From: Brienomyrus brachyistius
Lineage: Eukaryota > Chordata > Actinopteri > Osteoglossiformes > Mormyridae
Direction: 5' to 3'
NCBI RefSeq assembly: GCF_023856365.1
Contig: NC_064555.1
Span: 12,737,754 to 12,801,753 of the forward strand
Length of the DNA stretch: 64,000 nucleotides
This document shows, in pieces, positions 1 to 11,369 of the stretch; the stretch's first letter is position 1; the number at the start of each line of letters is the position of its first letter. Made by a program: the position numbers and the translations under genes. Below the pieces are notes generated by a model that saw nothing but the letters and a program-made list of their open reading frames with translations, was not told the origin of the DNA and made no database searches.

Positions 1-1814
1 TCCAGCTCCTCAGATCTACAAGGTGTATCTCCCCAGCCCAACCTTGCAACTTCACATCAGTTGAATGAACAAGACAATACAGCTCCTAGGGTGGTTAGGG
101 AGCCTCTTCTGCAGTGTCTACAAGAGGATGATGATGATGGGCACTTCCTCTCAACATTTCAGAGAACAGCTGTGATGTGGTGGTGGCCAGCAAGGCTAGT
201 GCCCAACAGGCCAGACCAGGAGTACATATGTAAATATGTATATATATATATATATTATTCACTAGAGTGTAGCAATGTAAAGGCAGCTATTTTAGCTAAA
301 TATGAAATGAATGCAGAAATTTACCTGCTCCTGTTCCATTCCACTGAGGTGTTAACTGATGAGCCCCCAGGGGAACTTCATGTGCAACTCAGAGAGCTCC
401 ATCAAAAATGGGTGCAGCTACAAGAGAAGAGTAAGGAAGAGGTGGGGGAAGTGTGATCGTTCTGGAGCAGTGCCTCCATCTGCTGGGCCCAGAGCTTCAA
501 GTATGGATCTGGGAAGGTAAGACAGGCTCAGTGGCAAAGGCTGCAGCCTTGGTGGAAGTATATGTGGCAGCAGGTAGGAAAACCCAGACATGGACTTAAA
601 GTGGGTGGAAAGGGGCTGAGGATGTTGAGAAGCCATGCCAGGTGCCTTCACCTGCATCAAGAACATCTGGAGAAGGCAAGTGCCTGGGTGAAAGAGGCGG
701 TCCTACTAAACTGGGTTTGAGGAAGCGGGATGGATGGGGTAGTATGATATCAGTGTCGTCAAGCAGGTCATATAAAACCTAAATGCCCTAACAATCCTTC
801 CACTCATACCAACATGCGTTCCCTGGCCATTCCGTTTCACCCGAGTGTAGAGCCCTGTTACATTTGACTCCTGTGATCCTTAACACAAAACAAAAGGTGG
901 TTTTTACTGTTTCGGTGGCATATCATAGTGGCATTAGCACTATACACAAACACAGGGGTTGTATTCTGGATGATGGAGTGTATGAAGTGATGAATATGAA
1001 GTGAAGGGGATTCATTGTCAATGTTGACACTCTACAGCACACAACACACAACAATGAAATGTGTCCTGTGCGTTTAACCCCTATGTGACGTACATATTCA
1101 TGCATTAAGGACATTTTAGAAGCACCAGAATGCTGACTGCATATTTTTGGACTGAAAAGGGAAGCTGGTTCACAAACGAAACCCGCGTAGTGCTGAGAAC
1201 ATGCAAATGGCAAACATGGTGCAGGGCTGCAAACAAACAGGCACCGGTGAACAAACGTGTCATCTGTTGTTTATTAGTAATCAGTTGTGGAACCCAAAAG
1301 TGCTGCGACTGCACTGGTTCAGAGTTTGTTTGTGTATCAGAGTTTATATAAACACAAGAATGAAGATGAAAAATGAGGAAAGAGGAGGTCTTGGAAAGGT
1401 ATACGTTAATTTTATTACATTATTTCAAGAATAAAACAAAATGCCGTTTCAGGAAATGTAAAATCTTAATTTCAGTTAATGTGGCTATACAAAAGTGAAA
1501 TCACAAATTTGCCAGACATTTTAGTACCCCAGGTAACTCAGAATTATTTGCATAATGCAAAATTTACACATTTATTTTACATTGGTTTGCTACAAACTCA
1601 AATTTAAAATAATTTGCTAATTACTCAGCTTAGACATCCCTCATTTTTTGTGGTGAAGTCTATCTGGGCTGAATGGGGCCATGATCATCATCATCATCGT
1701 AATCGTCAACTTCGTCATCATTGTCATGGTTGTCATCATCATCATCGTCATCGGATACAACAGAGGGAAAAATGTGGCAACATCCAGAGTATTATTATTA
1801 TTATTAAAATGGCG
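1..1814. other. 3' flank of the class I gene, no gene recognised
   Basis: No recognisable exon is seen here. The stretch holds a short TA run near 236-258, an ATC/GAT-rich low-complexity block at about 1683-1756 and AT-rich DNA. Open frames here, such as 61-456, contain the TA run and show no known domain. The class I 3' UTR should occupy the right-hand end. Confidence 0.5.
1571..1576 (-). terminator. candidate polyadenylation signal of the class I gene
   Basis: AATAAA on the minus strand lies about 240 bases downstream of the proposed class I stop codon. The position suits a 3' UTR end, but the surroundings are AT-rich, so a chance match is possible. Confidence 0.35.
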
Positions 1815-4800
1815 TCAATAAGTGGACAGTTTTTGCATGTAAATTTTACTTTTAGCTGGAACAAAGCCTGTAACCCAGAAAGAGACGGTGTGTTAGTACT
1901 AACAGCAGCAGCAATAAACATCACGTTTCAAACACCACATGTTGGCAAATGTGGCCAGGGGGTGGGGGGTGGCAGAGGCAACCAACTCCCAGGTGCCCAG
2001 TCATCATGGCGCTCAGCCTGGCTCTTCCAGGCGTTACAGAGCGCGCCCACACTCACTCCCAAGCAAAGGGGGCAGAATGACTCCAATCCAACTGACTGCT
2101 GCCAGGTCCGACCCCAACCCACCCGCTGGCTCACCCTTCGAAGCGCCACCACCCTCCCTGACCACAGAGCACTGAGGACGATGCACCTGGACCCCAGCCC
2201 CCTCACTACCTCACCCACACTGTAAACAAACACAACCCTCTGGGGACTCCATCGCTTCCTGTGTCTCTGGCTCTTTCCTGCACTCGGCGCGGTAATAATT
2301 TTTTATCACACTAACGATCTTTGTTTTAAACATATATCATATCCAAGCTGCTGTCTGATTGTGTCATGTGACCATGACATCGCCTCACTCACCAGAGTTA
2401 CTCCTCTTCCTCCAGACCAGAAATGCACCAATGCCAATAGCCACCACAAGAAGAGAGACCGAAAGATAGACGCTGATGAGGGTAAGGGGATGGCCGGAAT
2501 CTGAAATCAGAAAGAGAGAAAGCATGCTGGGAGAACAGGATAAAGAAATCCAGGGAGACTAGTGCATTCCTGAACACACAGTCCAGCAGACTGATCTTCT
2601 CCTGGACTGTTCCAGGTGAAATACACATTCATACGAGAAATGTTTAGCTTTGAGGAGAGACTGGCAACATCTGCAGGCACTGTCCTCTTTGTGATTTAAA
2701 GTATGAGATGATATATTTAGCCAAATGCAGGTAAAACAAATTACATCAGGTGAAAGAGCCAAGGATGGTCATTCTTTCATCAGAAACAGGGGGATGCAAT
2801 GGAGATAGAGTGAGAGCGAATGTGTGCCAGTTGGGGTGTTCACATGCGTACACAGCAACGAAGAATAGAGTTTAAAAGGTTTACGTCAGCATGAGACAAA
2901 TTTGCCTTTGAGGTATACGCCAGTCCTCAGCCTGAGCTCTTTGCTGCTTAATAGCACTCACTGCTGTTGCTCAGTATCTCTTTCTCCATCACCGTCTTGA
3001 CGATGTCATGATTGTCGCTGATGTGCTGGACAGTGCAGGTGTACACGTGCCCCCGCAGGTCCTCAGGCAACACTGTCAGGCTGATTCTCTTCTGAAAGGT
3101 CCCGTCGCCGTTGGGAACCGTCTCACCCACCGTCACATCGTCGTGGAGCTCGAGCCTATCCTTCTGCCAGAACATCACCACACCGCTGGGGGAGAAGCCG
3201 GTGGCATGGCAGATCACAGGAGAGGAGTCATCTCTGTGGAGGAGAGACACGACTGGGGGGACTGGGGTGAAAGAGGAAGGTTTTATATTAACATTTATAT
3301 TAATATGAGATGCTGAGATGCTGTGACTGATCATGGACAGGTTCCTGCACCTTTCTTCTGCAGGGTGTCTCTGCCATGGTCCAGATACTTATTCAGCCAG
3401 TCGATGCATGTGATCTGTAGGTAATTCTTCCAGCCTTGAATATGCTGATGCTTAAGGTCCCACGTCTGCTTGGTTATAACAGCCTTCTGGTTGGCCGCCG
3501 TCCAGGTGAGAGTGTTCAGATCCAGGCTGATGAAATCCTCCCCGTCGTACCCCTGCAGATTGAACCCCCGAATGGTGCCGTCATCATCCAGCTCACAGCC
3601 GTACATCATCTGGGCCGTGTGTATGCCTGCCAAGACAGTCCATGACAGGTGAATATGTTACGGGACGGTGTGTGACTCAGCAGAATAAACACCTTAGGTG
3701 CAAAGGTCACTGGTACAAACCCCAGTTTTTGTGGAATAGTTACATCTCCATGAGCCCTAGAGCGAAGCCTTTAACCCCCAGCTCCACATGTCGCTGCCCT
3801 GTGGCATGAACCCCAAGCTTGCTCTCGTCTGTGTTTGTGCCTCATGGAGAGCAGGATGAGGCAGGCAAAAAGAGAATATCATCCTACTCTATTTTATATA
3901 TATATAAACTCTAACTAGAATACCAGCAGTGTCCGCCAGGGGCATGTTCTGGGTGGCTGTTGGGATGGGATCAGACTCACTGTAAGGGAATCTCTAGAGT
4001 TAACATGGAATCATTAAAACTGTTGAGATGATATGGAAATGGTGTGGAAAAACAAAACAAAACGCAGAAGCAGGATGCAGAGGGTATGAGAGCCGGGTTT
4101 TGGCCTGTAGGCTTGGTGGGGGGGGGGGTGGGATGCCGAGCAGCTGCCCCAGAAAACAGGGAGAAAACTGCGTAAAAGAGGGAAGCAATGGAGAGAAGCT
4201 GCTTCAGAGCAGAGGCAGGAGAGCGGGGCTCTGAGACGTTAGCCATCCTGGGAGCGATCAGTCCTGAGAAGAGCTTCACCAGGACCACCGACAGCAGGGC
4301 ATGTGCGCCAGCTGGATGATGCAGAATCAGAGTGAGCTTCTCTGTGACCGTAGCAGAGACTCTGCTTTTGGCAGCGGTGTTTGATTACGGAATGCTGGGT
4401 CACGCTCAGTGCCGCCAGCTGTTCGGTCTCGGGGAACGAGGCGGACGACGAGCAAACTGAGAACCAAGCAAGTAGCTGCTTCCTTTAGCCTCTCTGAGAT
4501 GGAGAAACTGTGTACATGTTGTGTGCAGGATTTTAAAGGAGGTGTATTAAAAGTGAATTTGGTTATTATGAAGAGTGGGTTAGGAGGGTTACAGCAGACT
4601 GACTGCCAGGTTCAAATGGCTTCAGTCAGCTATGCTATAATGAATAATGAGTCTCATCATTATGAAAACCAGACATCACATGACCAGAGCGCCGAGTGGC
4701 TTTTGTGTACAGCTAGCTATAGCATCCCTAAGTGAACTGAAATGAGTCACCCAGGTGCTGATGTGAGCGGTTTCAGGTCCGCCTGCCGCACGTTTTCTGA

Positions 4801-7570
4801 TCAAAATAAATAACAGAGAGTGGCGGCGATGTACATCTGCCATTCTGGGTTCAGCATAGATTGCTACTGCTTCGGCCCTGAGACACTCACAGATTACTTC
4901 ACAGATAAGACTGTGAAATTTCAAGCTCCGGCTACTGTAGGGCAGTGTCTCCTAATCCGGTCCTCGGGGACTGTTAGAGTGTATCTGTGTATTTTATCAT
5001 ATTATTATCCTCCTATATGTGTACGTGCAACCCTTAACAACTAACCCATGGCCCAGAAAGGGTTGCAGACAAGATGTCCTCACAGGGGCCTACCAGATTG
5101 TGACGCAGGAATAAGAGACCTTGAGAAAGGAAACAGATTCTGTCAACATAGCAGGGGGCCCACCTTGAGATATGTAATGCTTTGTATTAACCCTGTTTCA
5201 CGGAGGCCTCACACAGCATTGACTAGTTAAAGACAAGACCCATGTAACCCCTCCCCTACCCTATAAATAAAGAAGCCAAGGGACTGTCCGGTGTGACACT
5301 CAACAGAGGCGCAGATACTGTCTGTTGCACCTGAAGTGGGCACCCTTGCGCAAGTAAAACAGAAAGACGTGTGCTGTCTCGATTATTCCTGGGTCCTGGA
5401 AGTGGAAGTGTGTGAGTGGTAAGCTGCGGCGCTTCCTCACACAGGAGATTGTAGGAGTGAAAGCTACGGCGCTTTCTCCAACATAACTAGATTGTAGGAG
5501 TGAAAGCTACGGCGCTTTCTCCTAACAGGGACCCATAGACAGTCCACGTTTTTACTGGGAGCTGGAAGGAAGCAAAAATGTGCACTGTCTGGCAGGGAGC
5601 TCAGAGGGAGCAAAAACATGGACCGACTGTGGGTCCCCGAGGACCAGATTGGGAAACACTGATCTAGAGGGAAACTTTGGTGGGAACCGGCTATGAGAAG
5701 CTTTGATGAGTCTTTCGTCCCCATATCCAGGAGTGAAAACCTAATCTGCACATGAGGAACTTTGCACCTCCATTAGTGAATCCTGTTCATTCTGCTCTGG
5801 CTTGTGAAAAATGGAGAGCTGTGGCACTCTGAGGGCTCACCCTCAACTACACGTCTTGTGTCGCTGTGTGTACTGAGCAGCCCAGAGGAGTACGTCCTGT
5901 GGGATGTGAGACTGTTAGGATGAAGGAGAGAAACCAAGGTTCATACGGCCACCATCTGCTGAGACCCACTTAAACAGGATCTCATGGTTACCATGGAGGG
6001 AAATGAAGGGAGAGTGTCATCGATAAATACATTTCCTGTTTGTCACCACATGACATGGTGGTTTTGACACAGCTGCATGCATTAGTCCCTGGGCACTCTG
6101 CAGTCAGTGGCACGGACTGACTTTCACCTTAGCACTGGGATGTCAGTCATTTAAAATGCTCCAATTAAATCTGAGCAGTGGCAAAGGAAAAAGGAAGTGA
6201 ATCTGAACAGAATCCACCGCTTCTTTAGAGAATAAATGACACCCCCACCCAATGTACCTCAGAGCTTCATTGTGAGTCTGTGAGCACAGTGTGAGTCTGT
6301 GAGCGCAGTGTCAGTCGGTGAGCGCAGTGTCAGTCTGTGAGCACAGTGTCAGTTTATAAGCTCTGTGTAAAGGACAGAGGCTCCTGCTGCCACCTTTTCT
6401 GTTCAAATGAAAGTAAAATGCCATGGTCACGCAGTTATGGGCAGAACTCCCCTACAGACAAATAAAATCTTCAGAGTTTCAGTATGAATCCAGTACAGCA
6501 CAGATCTGTCTCCTGATGAGAAACTGCTTAGTAATTTCATATGAAACCAATTCATATGAAACTCTTAAACTCTAATATATATGCTATTGTGTATGTGTAC
6601 AATATCAATTTTAAGGAAAAAACAGAGAAATCCAGTTTAATCTATGAATATTAATGAGTACTTTAAAAAAGCTAGCAGACAATTAAACACAGTAAGCGAA
6701 TGTATAAGATGTCAGGCTCACTGCTGTAAACATGCAGCACTTACCTCCTGTCTGGTTAAAACGCTGCTTTGCCACTTCTATGTTGGTTCTGAACACCTGC
6801 TCTCCACCACGAAGATGCTGAGTCTCCCTGTCCCAGTAATCAGCATCCACAGCCTTCGTCATCCAGTCCTGACGGGGGGTCATTCTGCCTATTCTGCTGT
6901 CATAGTAATCGATGGGCTCCCCATCCACCAACCCCACACCCACAAACTCTGGGAAGTCTGGGATCCCTGACGTGCCAGTGAAGACATACCGAAGGGAGTG
7001 GGTCACTGCAAAACCAGATCATATATTCCACCTGAAAGAGCGATTATTCAAGCATTTCAAGAATATCACTTCATACTCCAATCTGTGCTGAAACCTAACT
7101 GACAAAATCAAAACAGGAAATACAACAGAAAATAAACCTACTCTAAATGTACTTACTCTACAATCAAAACTGTGCCAAAAGCTACACAAGATAAAAATAC
7201 ATATTTCTCCATTATGAAACTACTAGATTTCTGCATTTTCTACATTAGATCTTGCAGAAACAGTAACATATTTCCCACATATTTCATGTGCCATCATGAA
7301 AACTAAAACACAGGCACATAGGAATTCTTTAGATTTGATTTACCCCGTCTTACTCTTCTATGAGACACAAACACAAGAGTCCATGGTTAAGCTTTGGGTC
7401 AGAGGCCCCTGGAACAGATTTTGAGGTTAAGCTTCAGACCCTAACCTGCACAGCCACACACCACCCCATAATAAAAGTTTAATAAAACAAAATTAAATGT
7501 ATTAAAACTTACATGCAAATATGGAGTGAATTCTAAAAAGCAGGAGTGCAGAAAGTGCAGTTTTCCTCAT
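1815..7570 (-). CDS. MHC class I heavy chain (classical type), six coding exons
   Basis: Membrane glycoprotein that presents peptides with beta-2-microglobulin. Exons on the minus strand are 7570-7513 (signal peptide, starts MRKTALSALLLF), 7005-6745 (alpha1), 3626-3351 (alpha2), 3261-2962 (alpha3, Ig C1), 2500-2393 (transmembrane) and 1867-1815 (tail). All junctions are phase 1, and the total is 351 residues. Alpha1 has the conserved glycosylation site in RFNQTGG. Alpha2 has the cysteine pair in MMYGCELD and QITCIDW, plus the W and Y residues of the peptide-groove ends in TKQTWD, WKNYLQ and NKYL. Alpha3 has the Ig cysteines in VICHATGF and YTCTVQH. These features suit a classical, U-lineage-like fish gene, but the lineage needs a phylogeny. 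The tail exon starts GFVPAKSK and reads to a stop; a donor-like site after GCTAAAA could instead splice it onward. Intron 2 is 3.1 kb and full of repeats. Confidence 0.9.
3715..3870. repeat. degenerate SINE-type fragment in class I intron 2
   Basis: The stretch contains phrases seen in other dispersed fish SINE tails: a 'taacccccagctcc' segment, then 'accccaagctt' and a 'catggagagcaggatgaggc' segment. A related 'ggagagcaagac' segment occurs near 47400. It is too decayed to assign to a family. Confidence 0.35.
4943..5661. repeat. palindromic MITE-like element, copy 1, split by a solo LTR
   Basis: The left end starts cagtgtctcctaatccggtc and the right end is its near reverse complement, ending gaccagattgggaaacactg, so the element has long terminal inverted repeats and no coding capacity. 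Its internal part carries the 'acagtccacgttttt' motif and the inverse 'aaaaacatggaccgactgt'. The same element is found at 12295-12770, 23067-23177 and 27972-28153. CTAG or TCTAG lies beside the right end in three of the four copies. An LTR interrupts it at 4972-5527. Confidence 0.75.
4972..5527 (+). mobile_element. solo LTR with 5-bp target site duplication
   Basis: The 556-bp element begins TGTTAG and ends CTAACA, and both sides are flanked by GGGAC (4967-4971 and 5528-5532). TG...CA ends, a short terminal inverted repeat and a 5-bp target duplication are the marks of an LTR retroelement. A TATAAATAAA segment at 5262-5271 could serve as TATA box and/or polyadenylation signal. The 3' part has an imperfect tandem duplication of about 40 bp containing 'gattgtaggagtgaaagc'. 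No internal gag or pol region remains, so this is a solo LTR left by recombination. The retroelement family cannot be named. Confidence 0.85.
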
Positions 7571-8836
7571 TTTTATCAGCGCTGGATTAGAGATTTGCAT
7601 CAAAATGAGAAGTGTCACTACTAGACAAGCCTTCGTCTGTCAAAGTTGTTTATGTAGTTCTTGGACCAAGAAAGTTATAAATATATATTAGGCGGGGTGA
7701 GTCGATCTTAACCAATAGTAACCAAGAAAAAAGTCAACATGACAAATCTCTAGGGGCATTCAGCTAATTCTGTAATATAAATTTAAACATGATTCTTTCA
7801 GCAAGTCTATTCTCTTGGATGAACGGTTCCTGGATTGGCTGTGGTATCCTGGTCAAATGCTTCAGCAATAGTTACTCATCTGACAGGTAGCTGACATGCT
7901 TAACGGAGAATGAAAACCAGTACGCTAAAAGAACAGCAACTTTTGGGGGAAGGACATTATGACTACCCAACTTGCAGCAAGTTTATTATAAAATTGTCAT
8001 AAATGCTAACACAAATCAAACGTAAACGCTATGTATTTCATGCGCATGCGCTTTACAAAAAAGTATTTGATATGCTGCAAATCGGACCGGAGTTAGTAAC
8101 TAAAACACAAATAATTTGCAGTTTTGGGGGGTTCAGCATTACATCTTCAGTGGTTTAATAAGCAGGAACAAAATATAAATAGAAAGTGCTGCGTTGTTGC
8201 TCATTCCACGATGTCCCTGCTGCAGGGTTGCCAGCTCACGGATGTGGCATGACATTCACACTTTCAGATTTACCCAAGATATCTTAAGGTGAATCTTTGT
8301 TATTCCATTATAAACCTAACATTAGCTATATCAAAAGCGTTGGGGTAGTTTGCAAATCCTATAGACTATTTACAAGGCAATACAACTGTGAAATACACGT
8401 GAATGTGTGTCTATGTGTGTGAAACTTGAAATGAAAATCTTATTCAAGCCAGGTGGGCAAAGTTGGCAGCCATGCTAATTTACAAAGAGTTGCCGTGTTA
8501 GTACAGTATAACTTCATCTTCAGTTTACGGGCGCCCTCTGGCGACAATGTGGTACACTGACAACAGACGCCTTCTAGTGACGCAAGTGGTACACTGCAAC
8601 AGACGCTCTCCAGTGATGTAAGTGGTGCGCTGACTCCTGTCTTTGCAAAGCGCCGTCCTTGCTGAAACTTAATATTGATTTAGGAAGTAATAGTCCAAAT
8701 ATACGATTTCGAGTTATTGTATGCCTTATTATATTTTTACCACATAAGTGACCTCCAGTATTAATTTACTTTCACACATGTATGTACTGATATGTAACTT
8801 TACAGGAAATTTAATGCGATTGGTTAGCATCAACAT
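7571..8836. promoter_or_regulatory. divergent spacer between class I and tapbp
   Basis: The spacer separates two head-to-head antigen-presentation genes. On the class I side (minus strand) there is a CCAAT/Y-box-like ATTGGT at 7716-7711 and a TATA-like 'atatatatttata' at about 7687-7675, some 110 bases before the ATG. These were read by eye and are weak evidence individually. Otherwise the spacer holds AT-rich DNA and a three-unit tandem repeat at 8532-8639. Confidence 0.45.
8532..8639. repeat. three imperfect tandem copies of a 36-bp unit
   Basis: Units begin at 8532 (cgccctctggcgac), 8568 (cgccttctagtgac) and 8604 (cgctctccagtgat). Each contains a variant of 'agtggtacactg'. The repeat lies about 330 bases upstream of the tapasin start codon. 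Function is unknown. Confidence 0.7.
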
Positions 8837-8849
8837 GAAACCGAAAGTG
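8837..8849 (+). promoter_or_regulatory. interferon-stimulated response element (ISRE) candidate
   Basis: GAAACCGAAAGTG matches the ISRE core GAAANNGAAA exactly and lies 120-132 bases upstream of the tapasin ATG. Interferon induction of tapasin is established in vertebrates, so a functional IRF/ISGF3 site is plausible. Confidence 0.65.
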
Positions 8850-8968
8850 AGACTGACTTAATGCGGGGGGAAAAAAACAATCATCCATTTTCCTGACAGC
8901 AATACAACAGTAAATGTGCAACTGTGTACTGCTTCACAAATAATTATAAAAAAAAACTATAGATTACC

Positions 8969-11330
8969 ATGGGTGATATTTCGACAATATACAAACTCTC
9001 TTTGATCCTCTATACGATCTTGCGAGGTACGTAGACATGACTTTACACGCAGTATGCGCTTATTATTTTTTTGTTTTCATTCATTCATTTATTTATTTAT
9101 TCTAACTAAATATAAACTACATGCTGTATGCCTATTTGTGTACGAAACGTCGAGTTCTAGAAAAGGTTCAGGCTGTATTGACGGAAGTACGCGTTTGTTT
9201 TACTTATCAGTTTCGGTATTGTAGTGGTCATTTAAAATATTTTTATATTTTTTAGGTCTGTTGTTCACTATAATAATTACATATATCTAAACATTTTCCG
9301 TAACCTTTTTAGTGCATAGGCTGTTTTAACAGTTGCATTTGACGTTTTAAATTGATTACAACGTTGAACTGCGTCGTCTGTGTGGTGTGGAATGCGACAT
9401 TACAGTAATTGTTTTAGTATTATTAATATTGGTATTGTTATGCAGATATTATATTCTCTCGGCTTGGAAATTCTATTCGTACTGTTCTTAATGCAGTCAG
9501 ATCTGTGCTATGGCGAGGTAAACAATCAATGGAAAAGATTAGGAAGAAAATTTTACAACAATCTAACGAAATTAGAAATTCAAAATATGAGTGACAGATG
9601 AAAGACTGAATGTCAGTTATAATGGGCCAGTATTGTTTTCCTTAAGCTATCTAAATTAACAATTGATGATTTCTCATTGGCACTTTATGCCCTTATTTTC
9701 TTTCGCATACTGACCCCGCCCTACACCTCTGTCTCAGCTTCTGGAACGAATTGTCCTGTCCTGGAGTGCTGGTTTGTCCAGGAGAAGCCAGGAGGGGGTT
9801 TTCCTGCAGCCACGAGCCAGGAGAAGTCCCTTCTCTACATTAGTTCTGACACAGCGGACAGGACAGAAGCACAATCAACCCGACGCCCCCCTGCAGATAT
9901 CAGTCCATCTAGAATCTACCACATATCGGGTCAGTACCTACTCACTGAGTGTTATATACCCATTTAGTGACTGTCTTACCTCACTGCTATATGGTTATAG
10001 AGAAACTGAAATGCAAATGGATAATTCACAGATACAAGCATGTTTAACTTATTACATTAGTTCAAAAAGCACCGCTATAATTAGTTTTTATTTGTTTTAT
10101 AAACCAAACACACCTTTTACTGTGTGTGCTAAAATTTCTGCTTCTACATTTTTATCTTTAGACCCAAGTGCCACATTGTGCAGATCAGCTCTCCATCCAC
10201 CACAGGGCTCTGTGAAGAAGCCCCAGTGTGAAATCAATCCCTTCCTCCCTCAGCCGGCCATGATCCAGTGGGCGGCTGCACTCACCAGTGCGGCCCTCAG
10301 CCCAGTCTACCTGCAGGCTGACTGGTTCTCAGTAGCCTTGCAGGGCCTGGATGGACAGTTGGTCCTGTCCAATGTGATGCGGGCTACATCAGCGACCAAC
10401 GAGCCTAACGGTAACGAGAGATCCCCATCATTGGGTGTCAGCTGTTAGAAATGAACTGAAAAATGTTTGTTTTCAAAGAAAAAGGAAATACTGTTCATTG
10501 ATTGGTTCAGTTAGTGTTTCTCAGCAATTATGGATATAAACTGTTATTATGTGCCTTTGTATTCCTTTATGGTTTGTCTTCACATCTTCTGTCTGTTAAT
10601 CTTTTTTTCCCCTGTATAACCCCCCTCCCCCTTTCCAATATTACTATTCCAGTGATCCTCTCTGTGTTCAGTAAAACTGCCTCCGTCCGTTCCCGACTTG
10701 GTGTGCCGGTCTCGCTGGACTGTGGCTTCTGGGCAGACCCATCCTCGCCTCTCTCGGGGTCAGGCTTTACAGTGGAGTGGCGCTACCAGTACCGGGGAGA
10801 GGGGCGACTGGTCTTGGCCTATGACGGCAAGACCGACCGGTATGCTGAATCCTCGGAGAAGGGGGCAGAGCTAGATTTCACCGCCCTGCACCAGACGAGG
10901 AACGCGTCACTTTTGCTGGAGGAGACCCAAGTCAGACATTCTGGGACCTATATTTGCACCATCTACCTCCCGTATCTCCTGGCTCAGGTCACTCTGGACT
11001 TGGAGATACAGGGTAAGAGGAAGTCATTGAGTAGAATCAAACTAAAACAGTTGTTCAAACAATGATGGAACAATATTTTTGTAACATGTGACAATTCGAA
11101 TGATTTTTCTTAATGTCATTAAGGACACATTAAGTTATTTTGTCTTTATTTGAATCTGGTTGCAATTTGACCATGGAAAAATGTGGGCATCAGTCTTCAA
11201 GCATTAGAATCTTCTCCTTCTCTGTATGTGTGAGTCTGCATCTTCTTCCTGTGTTCATTTCTGTTTGGCCATCCACTCTGGTTTCCTCACACAGTCCAAA
11301 GACATGACATTTAAGAGAATTGGTAACTAA

Positions 11331-11369
<39 letters not shown>

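Noticed and set aside
61..456. 131-codon open frame
   Set aside because: It includes a TA dinucleotide run and shows no domain or splice support. It is probably a chance frame in 3' flanking DNA.
1683..1756. Acidic Asp-rich frame on the minus strand ending in a stop, considered as a class I tail exon
   Set aside because: It is a GAT low-complexity run with no acceptor before it. The exon at 1867 with GFVPAKSK has a good acceptor and the right phase.
2221..2280. Alternative class I tail exon reading ARDTGSDG
   Set aside because: The phase fits, but there is no polypyrimidine tract before the AG and no usable end.
8421..8437. Second ISRE (GAAACTTGAAATGAAAA)
   Set aside because: Spacing between the GAAA repeats is three and one bases instead of two, so it does not match the core.
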